Source: Pyxidicoccus sp. MSG2 | GTDB lineage: Bacteria > Myxococcota > Myxococcia > Myxococcales > Myxococcaceae | Reading direction: 5' to 3' | NCBI RefSeq assembly: GCF_026626705.1 | Contig: NZ_JAPNKC010000001.1 | Location: 5,518,001-5,582,000, forward strand | DNA length: 64,000 nucleotides | In this document: positions 34,748 to 43,970 of the stretch, piece by piece | Numbering within the stretch: the first letter of the stretch is position 1 | How the letters are laid out: the number at the start of each line of letters is the position of its first letter | Translations under genes and position numbers: made by a program | The notes under the pieces: model-generated | Told to the model about the DNA's origin: nothing | The model's database searches: none | Seen by the model: only the letters and a program-made list of their open reading frames with translations

Positions 34748-35180
34748 GGAGGACCGCGACGCGGACGGGAGCGCGCGCGGGCTTCTGACGGGGATTGTCC
34801 GCCGCTGGGACGCCCATGTCCCAAGCCCGGGAACGAAGGGGCTTCCTGGAAGCACCCAAACTCCAGGATTCAGTTGGTTCCACGAAGAACTTGCCATGGC
34901 GCGTCGCTTGCTACATGACATCCCGTGTCACGAGGCGCCCGCCCCTTCTCATCGGGACGGGCGGCCCCTCGAACGGAATACGCCCCGAGCACTCCTCCCC
35001 GGCGGCAAGCGCCCGCCGGGAGCGCGGGGCGAGCGGGCAGGGGGTCGGCCGGATTGCTACTCCTCCACCGGCCGTCCCCCTTGTCCGTGTTTCCCAAGCC
35101 CGCCGCCGGACCCGCCCTCGCCGCGTGGGGCAGGCAGGCGAACGGGCTGGCGGGCGCGGGCCGGTTACCGCCCCGGGCGG
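34748..35180. other. Intergenic stretch without a supportable gene
   Basis: About 430 bp between the radical SAM start and the SDR remnant. Reading all frames shows only Arg/Pro-rich translations with no family resemblance. The last 100 bp may contain the decayed N-terminal coding part of the SDR remnant (a Rossmann GxxxGxG motif is not recoverable). The upstream part would hold the radical SAM promoter. Confidence 0.5.
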
Positions 35181-35799
35181 CCCGCCGCATCGTCCCTGGA
35201 GTCGCTCCGGAAGGTGGTGGAGGACGCGGGCGGCGAGTGCCTCGTGGTGCCCGGTGACGTGACGGTGGGCGAGGACGTGGACCGCGCGGTGCGCGAGTAC
35301 CTGGCGCGCTACGGCCGCATCGACCTGCTGGTGAACGACGCGTGGGGGCAGACCTACGGCTACTTCGACCCGCTCCCGTGGGAGCACATCCAGCGCACGG
35401 TGGACGTCACCTGCCTGGGCTTCCCGCGCTTCGCCCACGCGGTGCTGCCGCACTTCCGCGCGCAGGGCAGCGGCCACGTCCTCAACATCCAGTCCATGCT
35501 GTCCAAGGGCGCCGCGCCGCTCCTGTCCGTGTACACGGCGGCGAAGCACGCGACGCTGGGCGGGGCGAAGGCGCTGACGCTCGAGCTGCACGGCACCGGC
35601 ATCCAGGTGTCCAACGTGCTGGTGCCCCGAGGGCAACCTCTTCCAGCCCATGCCCGAGGGCGTGGGGCCCTCCGGCAGCGTACCGCCGACGCCCAGGTGG
35701 AAGCGCTTCACGGCCGCGGCGGGGCTCGCGGCGCTGGCCGGCGGCGTGCTGGGCGGTGCGGCCCTGGGCGCGCGCGGGCTGGCCCGAGCAGTCCGTTGA
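35181..35799 (+). pseudogene. Short-chain dehydrogenase (SDR) remnant, truncated and frameshifted
   Basis: The middle of a classic SDR is readable: GDVTVGEDVDRAVREYLARYGRIDLLVNDAWG, the catalytic region QSMLSKGAAPLLSVYTAAKHATLGGAKALTLEL (Ser, Y-x3-K) and GIQVSNVLVPR. The N-terminal cofactor-binding TGxxxGxG part is missing. After NVLVPR the reading frame shifts: the expected tail (EGNLFQPMPEGVGPSG...RWKRFTAAAGLAALAGG, with a final membrane helix) is found in another frame, and the residues normally between the two are deleted. It has at least two lesions, so it is unlikely to be functional. Confidence 0.7.
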
Positions 35800-35917
35800 T
35801 ACGGTATTGCTCACAAGGATGACGAAAAAACAGGTGTTCCTCCGTGCCCTTTCGCTAGAAGGGGCCGCCGAGTGCCCGGGATGTCTCAGCCGGGCTCACG
35901 AACCGGAGGGACGCTTC

Positions 35918-36490
35918 ATGAATGCAAACAAGTGGCAGACCCTGGCCGCGGTGGCCGGGCTGATGGTGTCGGTGACGGCGGGCGCGCAGGAGACGACGGC
36001 TTCGACGGGCGGCGGCAGCTTCGGCAATGTCGGGCAGCTGGTCATCAGCACCGACGCTTCCGGCAGCCTGGGCTATTCCACGCAGGGCAGCGGTGCGGGC
36101 TTCATCTTCCTGGAGCCGGGCGCGGACTACTTCATCAAGCAGAACCTGTCGGTCGGCAGCGGCCTGCAGCTGCGGGCGATTTTCTCCGAGGGCGATGACC
36201 CGGTCGCTTTCGGGCTCAACGTGCGCGCTGGCTACAACATCCCGCTCACCGACAAGGTGTCGGTGTGGCCGAAGGGCATCATCTCCCTGCAGCTGGGCGA
36301 CCCCCTCCTCCCCTTCGCGAACGCGAGTCTCCCCGCCGACGTCACCGTCATCCTGGAGGGGTACGCGCCCTTCCTGTTCCACGTGACGGACCACTTCTTC
36401 GTGGGCGGTGGCCCGCGCCTGGCCTTCGGCCTGGGCGATGACGTGGAGGTGGCGTTCAGCGTCGCCACCACGCTCGGCGGTTACTTCTAG
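35918..36490 (+). CDS. Small outer-membrane beta-barrel protein
   Basis: A 190-residue exported protein. The signal peptide is WQTLAAVAGLMVSVTAGAQ. The mature part has regular amphipathic strands (QLVISTDASGSLGYS, GSGLQLRAIF, FGLNVRAGYNIPLTDKVSVWPKGIISLQ, FLFHVTDHFFVGGGPRLAFGL) and ends with a strand closing in GGYF, a terminal aromatic typical of barrels. It looks like an eight-stranded OmpW/OmpX-like barrel. ATG with GGAGGG eight bases upstream. A long hairpin follows the stop. Confidence 0.75.
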   Translation: MNANKWQTLAAVAGLMVSVTAGAQETTASTGGGSFGNVGQLVISTDASGSLGYSTQGSGAGFIFLEPGADYFIKQNLSVGSGLQLRAIFSEGDDPVAFGLNVRAGYNIPLTDKVSVWPKGIISLQLGDPLLPFANASLPADVTVILEGYAPFLFHVTDHFFVGGGPRLAFGLGDDVEVAFSVATTLGGYF

Positions 36491-36522
36491 GCCGGACGCA
36501 GTCCACGGCCGTGAAGCCGCAG

Positions 36523-36566
36523 GAGCCCCGGGCGTGACGGAAGCCTTCCGTCGCGTGCCGGGGCTC
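36523..36566. terminator. Hairpin between convergent barrel and lipoprotein genes
   Basis: A 44-base dyad: outer stem GAGCCCCGG/CCGGGGCTC, a mismatched middle and an inner stem GACGGAAG/CTTCCGTC around a very short loop. It lies between two convergent stops and would serve both strands as a terminator. No long T-run follows. Confidence 0.55.
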
Positions 36567-36608
36567 GTCATGTCCGGGGTGTTTCAGTGGCACCGGCGCG
36601 GGCGGGAC

Positions 36609-37511
36609 TCAGCGAAGACGCTGGTCGGTGACCTCGCCCTCCTCCGGTGGCAGGGCCTGGTCCACGCGCGTCTCCTCCACGCCTCCACTCGCGACGGCTG
36701 CGTTGCCCCGGTGGGACAGCCGCGCGCCCAGGTGGACCACGCGCTGGCCGGTGCAGGGGGTGTAGAGCAGGATGAGGCGGGCCACTTCGGTCGCGACCTC
36801 CGGAGACACCGCGCGCGCCTTGCCGCCCCGGCCGGAGAGGATGACGTGAGAGCTCGCCAGCTCCACCCCCACCATGCGCCCGTTGCGCACGCGTGCGTTG
36901 AAGTCCACGCTCACCGTGCCATCCGCGGGCACCTGCACGGACTTGAGCAGCTCGCGGACGGCCGCGGCCACGTCGTCGGCGGTCTGCTCGGAAGACAGGG
37001 CTCCCTGGCGGCCGGGCAGCGTCCGGGCCCCGGTGGGACGGAAGGACTGCACGAAGTCGGTCGACTCGACACGCCAGCCGGACTCACTCCGGCGCAGCGT
37101 CAGCGATACCTCACGGCCGGGATGCTTCATCGCGGCCACGAGCGCGTCCGTCACCCGGCGCTGCGTGCCCTCGGCATCCGTCGCGGACTTCCCCTGCCGC
37201 CCGCCCCGGTTCTCCGCCACGTAGCCCAGCAGCGTGAGCGCGCCCTGCTCGGACCAGAAGGTGAACTTGAGGTTGGAGTCCACGTCGCGCACGCCGCTGG
37301 CCACGGCCCACACGCGCGCGGCGACCTGGGCGGCCTCCTCGCGGCCCGCCTTCGTGTCCAGGAGCGGTGGACGCACCAGGTCCAGGTCGCCCGTCCCCGA
37401 CCCGCCCGTGCCCTCAGGCGTGCTCGCGCAGCCCGAAGTCAGGGTGAGCAGCAACACCGCGCATGCAAGGAATCGGGCCGTGGAAGGACAGCGAACGAAA
37501 CGCAGCGACAT
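36609..37511 (-). CDS. Lipoprotein of unknown function
   Basis: A 300-residue lipoprotein. The signal ends in the lipobox LTLTSGCAS, and a Gly/Thr-rich linker follows. The mature part is mixed alpha/beta: a helix EEAAQVAARVWAVASGV, then strands FTFWSEQGALTLLGYVAEN and EVSLTLRRSESGWRVEST. It ends with an acidic tail. No family is recognised. The ATG is preceded by a strong GGAGGGGGTG site. It probably sits in the outer membrane facing the periplasm. Confidence 0.7.
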   Translation of the reverse strand: MSLRFVRCPSTARFLACAVLLLTLTSGCASTPEGTGGSGTGDLDLVRPPLLDTKAGREEAAQVAARVWAVASGVRDVDSNLKFTFWSEQGALTLLGYVAENRGGRQGKSATDAEGTQRRVTDALVAAMKHPGREVSLTLRRSESGWRVESTDFVQSFRPTGARTLPGRQGALSSEQTADDVAAAVRELLKSVQVPADGTVSVDFNARVRNGRMVGVELASSHVILSGRGGKARAVSPEVATEVARLILLYTPCTGQRVVHLGARLSHRGNAAVASGGVEETRVDQALPPEEGEVTDQRLR

Positions 37512-37860
37512 GCCACACCCCCTCCGGGCGAGCCGTGCCCGGGTGACATGAGCCCAATGTCTCAGAGACGTCTGACAGGGCTCCGTAGAGGTATGGACGC
37601 TCACGCAGGTGCCGTGCTGACAGTCAGCGACGCGAGTCCCGGGTGATTGTCCATTCCGTCACGCCCGTCCGTGGATGCCGCCGTGGTTGATAGGGATTCG
37701 CTGACGGATGCGAGGCGCACGGTCCGGACGCTGTTTGATGACCTCGCGACAACCCACGTCCCCGGAGTACGAAGCGGAGCCCCCGAGTATCCGGCGACTC
37801 CCGTCCTGGAAGGTCATCACCGGGTGCGCCGAAGCACCGGACCGGGCCTCGCCTGGCAGC

Positions 37861-37922
37861 GTCCTGTTCGGAAATGTCGGGACATTTCCCGGCGCAAAAC
37901 CCCCGACATTTCCGAACAGGAC
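37861..37922. repeat. 62-bp inverted repeat with a nested third arm
   Basis: Perfect 21-bp arms (37861-37881 and 37902-37922, beginning GTCCTGTTCGG and ending CCGAACAGGAC) flank a 20-base loop. Inside, the 20-bp sequence 37870-37889 (GGAAATGTCGGGACATTTCC) is itself a palindrome, so three copies of the 9-mer GGAAATGTC are present and two alternative hairpins can form. It lies in a 465-bp gap (37512-37976) without a supportable gene. It could be a remnant of transposon ends (MITE-like), a strong terminator or a protein-binding site. Confidence 0.8.
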
Positions 37923-37976
37923 GGGTCAGGCGCCGTCCCGGAGCCCGCTGGGTTCAGAAGGGACGCACGTCCTGAG

Positions 37977-38423
37977 TCAGCGCAGGAGCGCGGAGAGCGT
38001 GGCTTCGGTGACGAGGCCATACACGGCGGTCTGCGCCACGAGCCACGCGTGCTCGGCGGCGCTCCAGGTGTGGAGTGACTCCGTCGCGCGCAGCACCGGG
38101 AGGCTCGCGAGCTCGAAGCCGAGCACACCCACGCCGAGCAGCAATCCGGCGGGCAGGGTGCTCCCGGACGCGCGCTCCCGCACGAGTGTCCACGCGACTC
38201 CCAGCAGCGGGCCATACCCGGCGCGCATGGCGTCGCCCCAGCGGCGCGCCTGCACGGGAGACAATTCCCGGTGGAACACGGAGCGGGCAAGTCGAGCGGC
38301 AATGTGCCGCGCGGCATACGGTGGCGCCCGTCCGAGCACCCGGTTGCGCAGCGCCACGAAGGCCCGCAGCGCCACGGTGCCAGCGGCTCCAGCAACCAGT
38401 GCCTGGGAATGCGTCGCGCGCAT
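37977..38423 (-). CDS. Small membrane-associated hypothetical protein
   Basis: A 148-residue Ala/Arg/Leu-rich protein with one or two hydrophobic segments (LVAGAAGTVALRAFVAL, LPAGLLLGVGVLGFELASLPVL). Its spacing of short helices resembles DUF1440/YagU-like proteins, but I cannot confirm this. I start at MRATHSQALVAG. The frame is open 37 codons further upstream, but that part looks non-coding, and neither start has a good ribosome site. Medium confidence that the gene is real. Confidence 0.5.
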   Translation of the reverse strand: MRATHSQALVAGAAGTVALRAFVALRNRVLGRAPPYAARHIAARLARSVFHRELSPVQARRWGDAMRAGYGPLLGVAWTLVRERASGSTLPAGLLLGVGVLGFELASLPVLRATESLHTWSAAEHAWLVAQTAVYGLVTEATLSALLR

Positions 38424-38540
38424 GACCGCAAGGTGCGGCGTGGGCACCCCGTCCCTCAAGCGAGGACAGGCTGCGAGGCGAGCCCACGGTGGCCCGATGG
38501 CCGGCCACCGGGCGACACACCCCGCGAGGTCCATCTGGCG

Positions 38541-39215
38541 TTACACGTCACCCGTGACGAGCGCCATCGCGAAGCCGTCATACCCCTTGCTGCCCACCGT
38601 CTGGACCGCCGTGGTGCTGACGCGCGGCTCGGCGGCGAGCATTTCATACAGCCTGCGCACGCCCTGGATGTTGGGGTCCGTGCTGGTGGCATCCACCACC
38701 GCGCCGTTGCGCACGACGTTGTCGATGATGATGAGGCTGCCCTTTCGCGTGAGCTTCAGGGCCCACTGGAAGTAGTCCGGGTTGCTGCGCTTGTCGGCGT
38801 CGATGAAGACGACGTCGAACGGCCCCCGCTTCTCGGCGGCGATGAGTGGCAGCGTGTCCAGTGCCTTCCCGACGCGCAGGTCGACCACCTCGGACAGGCC
38901 CGCGCGAGCGAGGTTGGCGCGGGCCACCTCGGCGTGCTTCGGGTCCATCTCCAGCGTCACCAGCCGGCCGCCCGGAGGCAGGGCCCGCGCGAGCCAGATG
39001 GTGCTGTAGCCGCCCAGCGTGCCCACCTCGAGGATGTTGCGTGCGCCCTGGAGCCGCGCCAGCAGGTGCAGGAACTTGCCCTGGTTCGGAGCGACATGGA
39101 TGGCGGGCAGTCCGGCCGCGTCGCTGGCCCGGAGCGCCTCCTCCAGCGCCTCGTCGTGCGGCGCGAGCTGGTCGGTGATGTAGCGGTCAACCGCTGTCCA
39201 CTGTTGCTGAGACAT
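38541..39215 (-). CDS. SAM-dependent O-methyltransferase (Methyltransf_3 type)
   Basis: A 224-residue methyltransferase similar to caffeoyl-CoA/catechol O-methyltransferases. SAM-binding motif I is ILEVGTLGGYSTIWLARAL, and VTLEMDPKHAEVARANL follows. The metal site is in FDVVFIDADKRSNPDYFQWAL and LIIIDNVVRNGAV. The C-terminal segment is GYDGFAMALV. The ATG of MSQQQW is preceded by GGAGGAG. It stands alone on the minus strand, and the substrate is unknown. Confidence 0.88.
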   Translation of the reverse strand: MSQQQWTAVDRYITDQLAPHDEALEEALRASDAAGLPAIHVAPNQGKFLHLLARLQGARNILEVGTLGGYSTIWLARALPPGGRLVTLEMDPKHAEVARANLARAGLSEVVDLRVGKALDTLPLIAAEKRGPFDVVFIDADKRSNPDYFQWALKLTRKGSLIIIDNVVRNGAVVDATSTDPNIQGVRRLYEMLAAEPRVSTTAVQTVGSKGYDGFAMALVTGDV

Positions 39216-39348
39216 GGCGCTCCTCCGGGTGGCGCCGACGCGGCGCATACGGAGGCAACAGTAACGACGGCCCCGAGGACTCAGGGACTGGAACGCCCCT
39301 GCTCCGAAGCGCACCTGATGCCTGCCAACACGCCCGGCGGAGCGCGCG

Positions 39349-39785
39349 TCACCCTCCGAACACCGTCTCCGCCGTGAGCCCCAGCAGCCCCGGGTACGTG
39401 AGCTGCCCGTGGTGGCCGATGATGTGCTGCTACACCGGCCCGCGCACCGTCAGCCCCAATGGCACACGGCCCACGGGATACGTCAGCCCGCCGCCCACGA
39501 GGACATCCGTGCGGCCCGGGTTGCCGTCCTGCTGCACGAGCCCGTTCCACCGCTCCGGTTGCTCGTTGGCCACGTCCGCGCCCTCCGCGAGCGCCGGCAG
39601 CGGGTCGAAGGACATGTCCGGGTGGCAGGTGTGGCACTGGGACTCGGGGACGCCGGGCTCGACGCCACGCTCGGTGGGCTGAGCTGTCCGTGCGGCGCGT
39701 CCGCCGAAGCCGCGGTGCGGGACGAAGCACATCCGGACACCACCAGCACCGCGCCGCTGATGAGGAGTGATTTCGTGAGACTCAT
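39349..39785 (-). pseudogene. Broken lipoprotein / outer-membrane gene with frameshift and stop
   Basis: The first part reads as a lipoprotein (SLLISGAVLVVSGCASSRTAAS). The frame then becomes Arg/Ser-rich, while another frame picks up sensible protein: GVPESQCHTCHPDMSFDPLPAL (a CxxCH haem-like motif) and GGGLTYPVGRVPLGLTVRGPV. A TAG interrupts, after which QHIIGHHGQLTYPGLLGLTAETVFGG runs to a TGA. One frameshift and one nonsense codon therefore separate plausible N- and C-terminal parts. The parent family is uncertain. Confidence 0.55.
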
Positions 39786-39821
39786 GGGTGGAGCGGAGGA
39801 TTCCCACTCCGAGGCGTGGCG

Positions 39822-40760
<939 letters not shown>

Positions 40761-40784
40761 GGATGTCTGGCGATGCGGCGTCTT

Positions 40785-41140
40785 TCAGTCCGCGTGACTC
40801 AGGAGGAAGTCTCCGACGAAGTTATTGAAGGCATGCGCGTGGCTCATGTACGGCAGGTGGCTGGCCTCCCGGAGGACCTCCAGGTGGGCTCCGGGAATGA
40901 GCGTGGGCGCCCGGAGTTCCTGGAGCCGCGGCATGAAGTCCGCCGCCAGCACGCCGCGCAGGCGGCGCAGCAGCTCCCCCGCCACCAGCGGCCCCGGCCC
41001 GTCCAGCGGCAGGTGCGCGGTGCCCACCCGCCTCGCGCGGTGGTACAGCGCCGAACAGCGCCGCGCCCTTCTCGGCGAGGCGGAACACGGCCTGGCGCAG
41101 GCTGGCGAGCGAGGCTTCCACGGGGGAGAAAGATGGCGAC
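40785..41140 (-). pseudogene. Alpha/beta hydrolase remnant
   Basis: The C-terminal end of an alpha/beta hydrolase is readable (PRLQELRAPTLIPGAHLEVLREASHLPYMSHAHAFNNFVGDFLLSHAD), including the catalytic His region ASHLPYMSH. The usual VxGxxD stretch between APTLI and PGAHL is deleted. Upstream, a helix (SLASLRQAVFRLAEKGAALF) appears in another frame and the nucleophile elbow is absent. No complete start is visible. It is a decayed gene with uncertain 5' limit. Confidence 0.55.
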
Positions 41141-41323
41141 GTCCCCGCGCGCCGCCACCCGGGCCCTTTCTGGAAGGCGTCCTGCCGGGCAGGCACCTGT
41201 CTCCTGAGACACCCTTCCGGACCCCACCTGGCAGGGCGGTGTGCTTTGGCGTGAGCAGGATTAATGGCAGGCTGAAGCCCTGCTCTGGTTGTCTGCTTCC
41301 TCTACAATGTCGAACGTTGGGTC

Positions 41324-41821
41324 ATGAGCAATCCGTTCGACATCCTCATCGAGCAGCATCGGGAGCTGGAGGAATGCTTCGAGCGGCTGGCCTCTGACGC
41401 GGACTCCGAGGAGCAGCGTGCTCAAGTCTCTGAATTGCTGGAGTTGCTCCGGCTCCATTCCCGACTGGAGGAGCGCTGCTTCCATCCCCTGCTCATGCAG
41501 GTGGAAGGCCGCTCCCGGGCCCGGGAGGAGGCCGAAGACCACCTCGTCATGCGGGAGCTGATGGACGAATTGGAAGAACTTCCCCCCGGTCATCCCGAGT
41601 GGCAGGCACGCCTTTTCGCCCTCGAAGACCTGGTCGTGGCTCATTTCCAAGAAGAAGAGAGCGCCATGTTGCCAAGGTTGAGGATGGCGCTGGATGCGCA
41701 GCAACAGGATGATTTGAGGCGCGATTTATCGGCCACGCGCGAGGAACTGCTCGCGCGCGCGCACGTCTTCCACGTCCCCGGGCGTGGCCCCCTGCTGGAG
41801 ACCCTCCGCTGGGATGGCTGA
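41324..41821 (+). CDS. Hemerythrin HHE domain protein
   Basis: A 165-residue four-helix protein. Hemerythrin-like His/Glu ligands occur in each helix: ILIEQHRELEECF, LLRLHSRLEERCFHP, EDHLVMRELMDELE and VVAHFQEEESAMLPRL. Such proteins bind a di-iron centre for oxygen, NO or iron sensing and stress defence. ATG start. The transcript is isolated: the upstream gene is a remnant and the next gene is 190 bp downstream. Confidence 0.85.
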   Translation: MSNPFDILIEQHRELEECFERLASDADSEEQRAQVSELLELLRLHSRLEERCFHPLLMQVEGRSRAREEAEDHLVMRELMDELEELPPGHPEWQARLFALEDLVVAHFQEEESAMLPRLRMALDAQQQDDLRRDLSATREELLARAHVFHVPGRGPLLETLRWDG

Positions 41822-42013
41822 ACCGGGGGTCCGAGCGCCGGGAAACAGGTGAGACCTGCGACAAAGGGGCCGGGCTCCGTTACTCAGTCACAACTTTTAT
41901 CACTTCCTTTAGACAAATCCTAATTTGGAAGGTAAGGGTATGCCTGCATCACAAGACACCCCTCGTCTTCCATCAGCAACCCCCCTTCGTTTCCCCAGGT
42001 GAGGATTCAACGA

Positions 42014-42535
42014 ATGTCCGTGGATAAAGCGTTTCGGGACATGATCCGCAACGAGATTGACGCGCAGCTCAAGCCCCTCCGCGACGTGGTGTCGCGCCTG
42101 GAGGCGGGCACGGCGGATCTGGATGCACTTCGCAACGTGGCCGAGCGGCTGGCCCCTCTGGCCGAGGTCGTGGGCCCCCTGTTCGGCGCGCAGGCGCCGG
42201 CTGGCAAGCCGGGCCGTCGTGGCCCTGGCCGTCCTCCGTCGCGCGCCGTGGTCGCCGCGCCGGCGGCCGGTGGCAAGCGCCGGGGCCGCAAGCCCGCGGC
42301 GGGCAACGAGGGCGCTCGCGAGTGCGCCATCAAGAACTGCGGCAAGCCCAGCCGCACCAAGGGCTACTGCGCGGCCCACTACCAGAAGCTGCGGATGCTG
42401 GAGAAGACCAACCGCCGCCCGTCCGCGTGGAAGGACTACGCCGACTCCAACAGCGTCGAGGACATCAAGCTGCCCCGTGGACGCGCCGCGTCCAAGGCGC
42501 TGGCAGCGGCCGCCCAGGCTGGAAACGCAGGCTAG
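42014..42535 (+). CDS. AT-hook and Cys/His-motif protein
   Basis: A 173-residue probable DNA-binding protein. The N terminus is an amphipathic coiled helix (FRDMIRNEIDAQLKPLRDVVSRLE). The middle is basic with two AT-hook-like cores (RRGPGRPPSR and KRRGRKPAAG). The C-terminal half has a possible zinc site (CAIKNCGKPSRTKGYC followed by AAHYQK). The 190 bp upstream is unusually A/T-rich around 41890-41940, where a protein of this kind might bind its own promoter (inference). Start ATG with AGGTGAGGA seven bases upstream. I do not recognise a named family. Confidence 0.75.
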   Translation: MSVDKAFRDMIRNEIDAQLKPLRDVVSRLEAGTADLDALRNVAERLAPLAEVVGPLFGAQAPAGKPGRRGPGRPPSRAVVAAPAAGGKRRGRKPAAGNEGARECAIKNCGKPSRTKGYCAAHYQKLRMLEKTNRRPSAWKDYADSNSVEDIKLPRGRAASKALAAAAQAGNAG

Positions 42536-42669
42536 CCTAGCGGCACGCTGCCCCGGCCCGGGCAGAATGTGACCGCGCCCCCGTCTACCGAGCTCCCATG
42601 TTGTCGGGAGGAGGTTCGGGGTATGCCCGTGCGAGAGAGACTTGCTCGCGGGGGCTCGCAGGAGCATGT

Positions 42670-43548
42670 ATGCCCGGGCCCATGAACAAACGAGACCTGG
42701 AGCCTGGAATCATCACCGACCTGGCCGGAAGGACCACGTACGGTGACTATCTTCAGCTCGACCGGCTGCTGTCTGCGCAGGTGACGCGCTCGCAGCCTCC
42801 CCACCACGACGAGCTGCTGTTCATCATCCAGCACCAGACGAGCGAGCTGTGGATGAAGCTGCTCATCCACGAGCTGGGCGCATGCATCCGCTACGTGCAG
42901 GCGGACCGGCTGGAGCCCTCCTTCAAGATTTTCGCGCGCGTGGCCCACATCCAGCGGATGCTCTTCGAGCAGTGGAGCGTGCTGGAGACGCTCACGCCGA
43001 ATGAGTACCTGGAGTTCCGGGACACGCTCGGCAGCGCGTCGGGGTTCCAGAGCTACCAGTACCGCGCGGTGGAGTTCCTGCTCGGCAACAAGGACCCGAA
43101 TGCGCTGGGGCCCTTCAAGCACGTGCCCGCCGTCCATGCGGAGCTGGAGCGGCTCCTGGAGTCGCCCGGCCTGTATGACGAGTTCCTGCGGCACCTCTCG
43201 CGCGTGGGGCACAAGGTGCCGCAGAGCCACGTGCAGCGCGACTGGCGCCAGCCGTACGAGAAGAGCCCGGAGGTAGTGGAGGTATTCCGCCGCATCTACG
43301 AGGACCCCCACGCGCACTGGGATGCGTATGAGATGTGCGAGAAGCTGGTGGACACGGAGGAGCGGTTCCAGCTGTGGCGCTACCGTCACATGATGACGGT
43401 GATGCGCATCATCGGCTTCAAGCAGGGCACGGGCGGCTCGTCGGGCGTGGGCTTCCTGCGCAAGGCGTTGGACCTGCGCTTCTTCCCGGAGCTGTGGGAC
43501 GTGCGCACGGAGCTGTCGCCGCCGTCGGCGCGGAACCGGGGGCCGTGA
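42670..43548 (+). CDS. kynA: Tryptophan 2,3-dioxygenase
   Basis: A 292-residue haem dioxygenase that opens the indole ring of tryptophan to N-formylkynurenine. The substrate and haem signatures are TYGDYLQLDRLLSAQ, HDELLFIIQHQTSELWMKLL, LEFRDTLGSASGFQSYQYR, FQLWRYRHMMTVMRIIGFKQGTGGSSGVGFLRK and FFPELW. It starts at the ATG of MPGPMNKRDLEPG, where GGAG lies five bases upstream; an ATG four codons later is possible. No other kynurenine pathway gene is adjacent. Confidence 0.95.
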   Translation: MPGPMNKRDLEPGIITDLAGRTTYGDYLQLDRLLSAQVTRSQPPHHDELLFIIQHQTSELWMKLLIHELGACIRYVQADRLEPSFKIFARVAHIQRMLFEQWSVLETLTPNEYLEFRDTLGSASGFQSYQYRAVEFLLGNKDPNALGPFKHVPAVHAELERLLESPGLYDEFLRHLSRVGHKVPQSHVQRDWRQPYEKSPEVVEVFRRIYEDPHAHWDAYEMCEKLVDTEERFQLWRYRHMMTVMRIIGFKQGTGGSSGVGFLRKALDLRFFPELWDVRTELSPPSARNRGP

Positions 43549-43663
43549 GGGGCTGGCCGGACGGCAGCCCTGCGTCCGGCCCGTGAAGCCTGCCCGCCTC
43601 GGCGCTGCTTCCTAACTTGAAGGGACTGACACCGTCTTCATTCCCTCACGGAAGGAGCGAACC

Positions 43664-43840
43664 ATGGCCGAGCGCGAGACTCCCAAGAAGGACCCACGGC
43701 TTCCCCAGGATGAGACACCGCTCAAGCGCGAGGCGGGAGACCGTCCCCTCCCCACGCCAGGGCATATCGGCAACCTGCCGGATGACAGCCCCGGCCCCGG
43801 CAAGCCCGTGGTGTTTCCGCCGCATGAGCCCATCGACTGA
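43664..43840 (+). CDS. 58-residue proline-rich small protein
   Basis: A short gene with a good AAGGAG site 6-7 bases before its ATG and a terminator hairpin right after the stop. The product (MAERETPKKDPRLPQDETP ... GHIGNLPDDSPGPGKPVVFPPHEPID) is charged, Pro-rich and probably disordered. It has no signal or membrane segment. The complete expression unit argues that it is translated. Function unknown. Confidence 0.65.
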   Translation: MAERETPKKDPRLPQDETPLKREAGDRPLPTPGHIGNLPDDSPGPGKPVVFPPHEPID

Positions 43841-43854
43841 CAGGCAATGGGCAT

Positions 43855-43890
43855 GAGCGGAGGGGCCCGGTTTCCGCCGGCCCCTCGCTC
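43855..43890 (+). terminator. Hairpin after the 58-residue gene
   Basis: A 12-bp stem (GAGCG + AGGGGCC against GGCCCCT + CGCTC, one bulged G) with an 11-base loop, 15 bp after the stop codon, followed by CTGTTACATC. A likely intrinsic terminator. Confidence 0.6.
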
Positions 43891-43970
43891 CTGTTACATC
43901 GGTTGGCCATGTCGGACCCGCGTGAGAGGGTCCGGGCATGAGCCTACCCCACAGGTTGTATACTCCGTCA

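Noticed and set aside
35200..35822. Intact SDR gene
   Set aside because: The frame ends in Arg/Gly-rich sequence after NVLVPR while the expected tail is in another frame, and the cofactor motif is missing.
37647..38078. Possible gene covering the inverted repeat
   Set aside because: Arg/Pro-rich translation running through the palindrome and into the antisense of the next gene; no ribosome site or domain.
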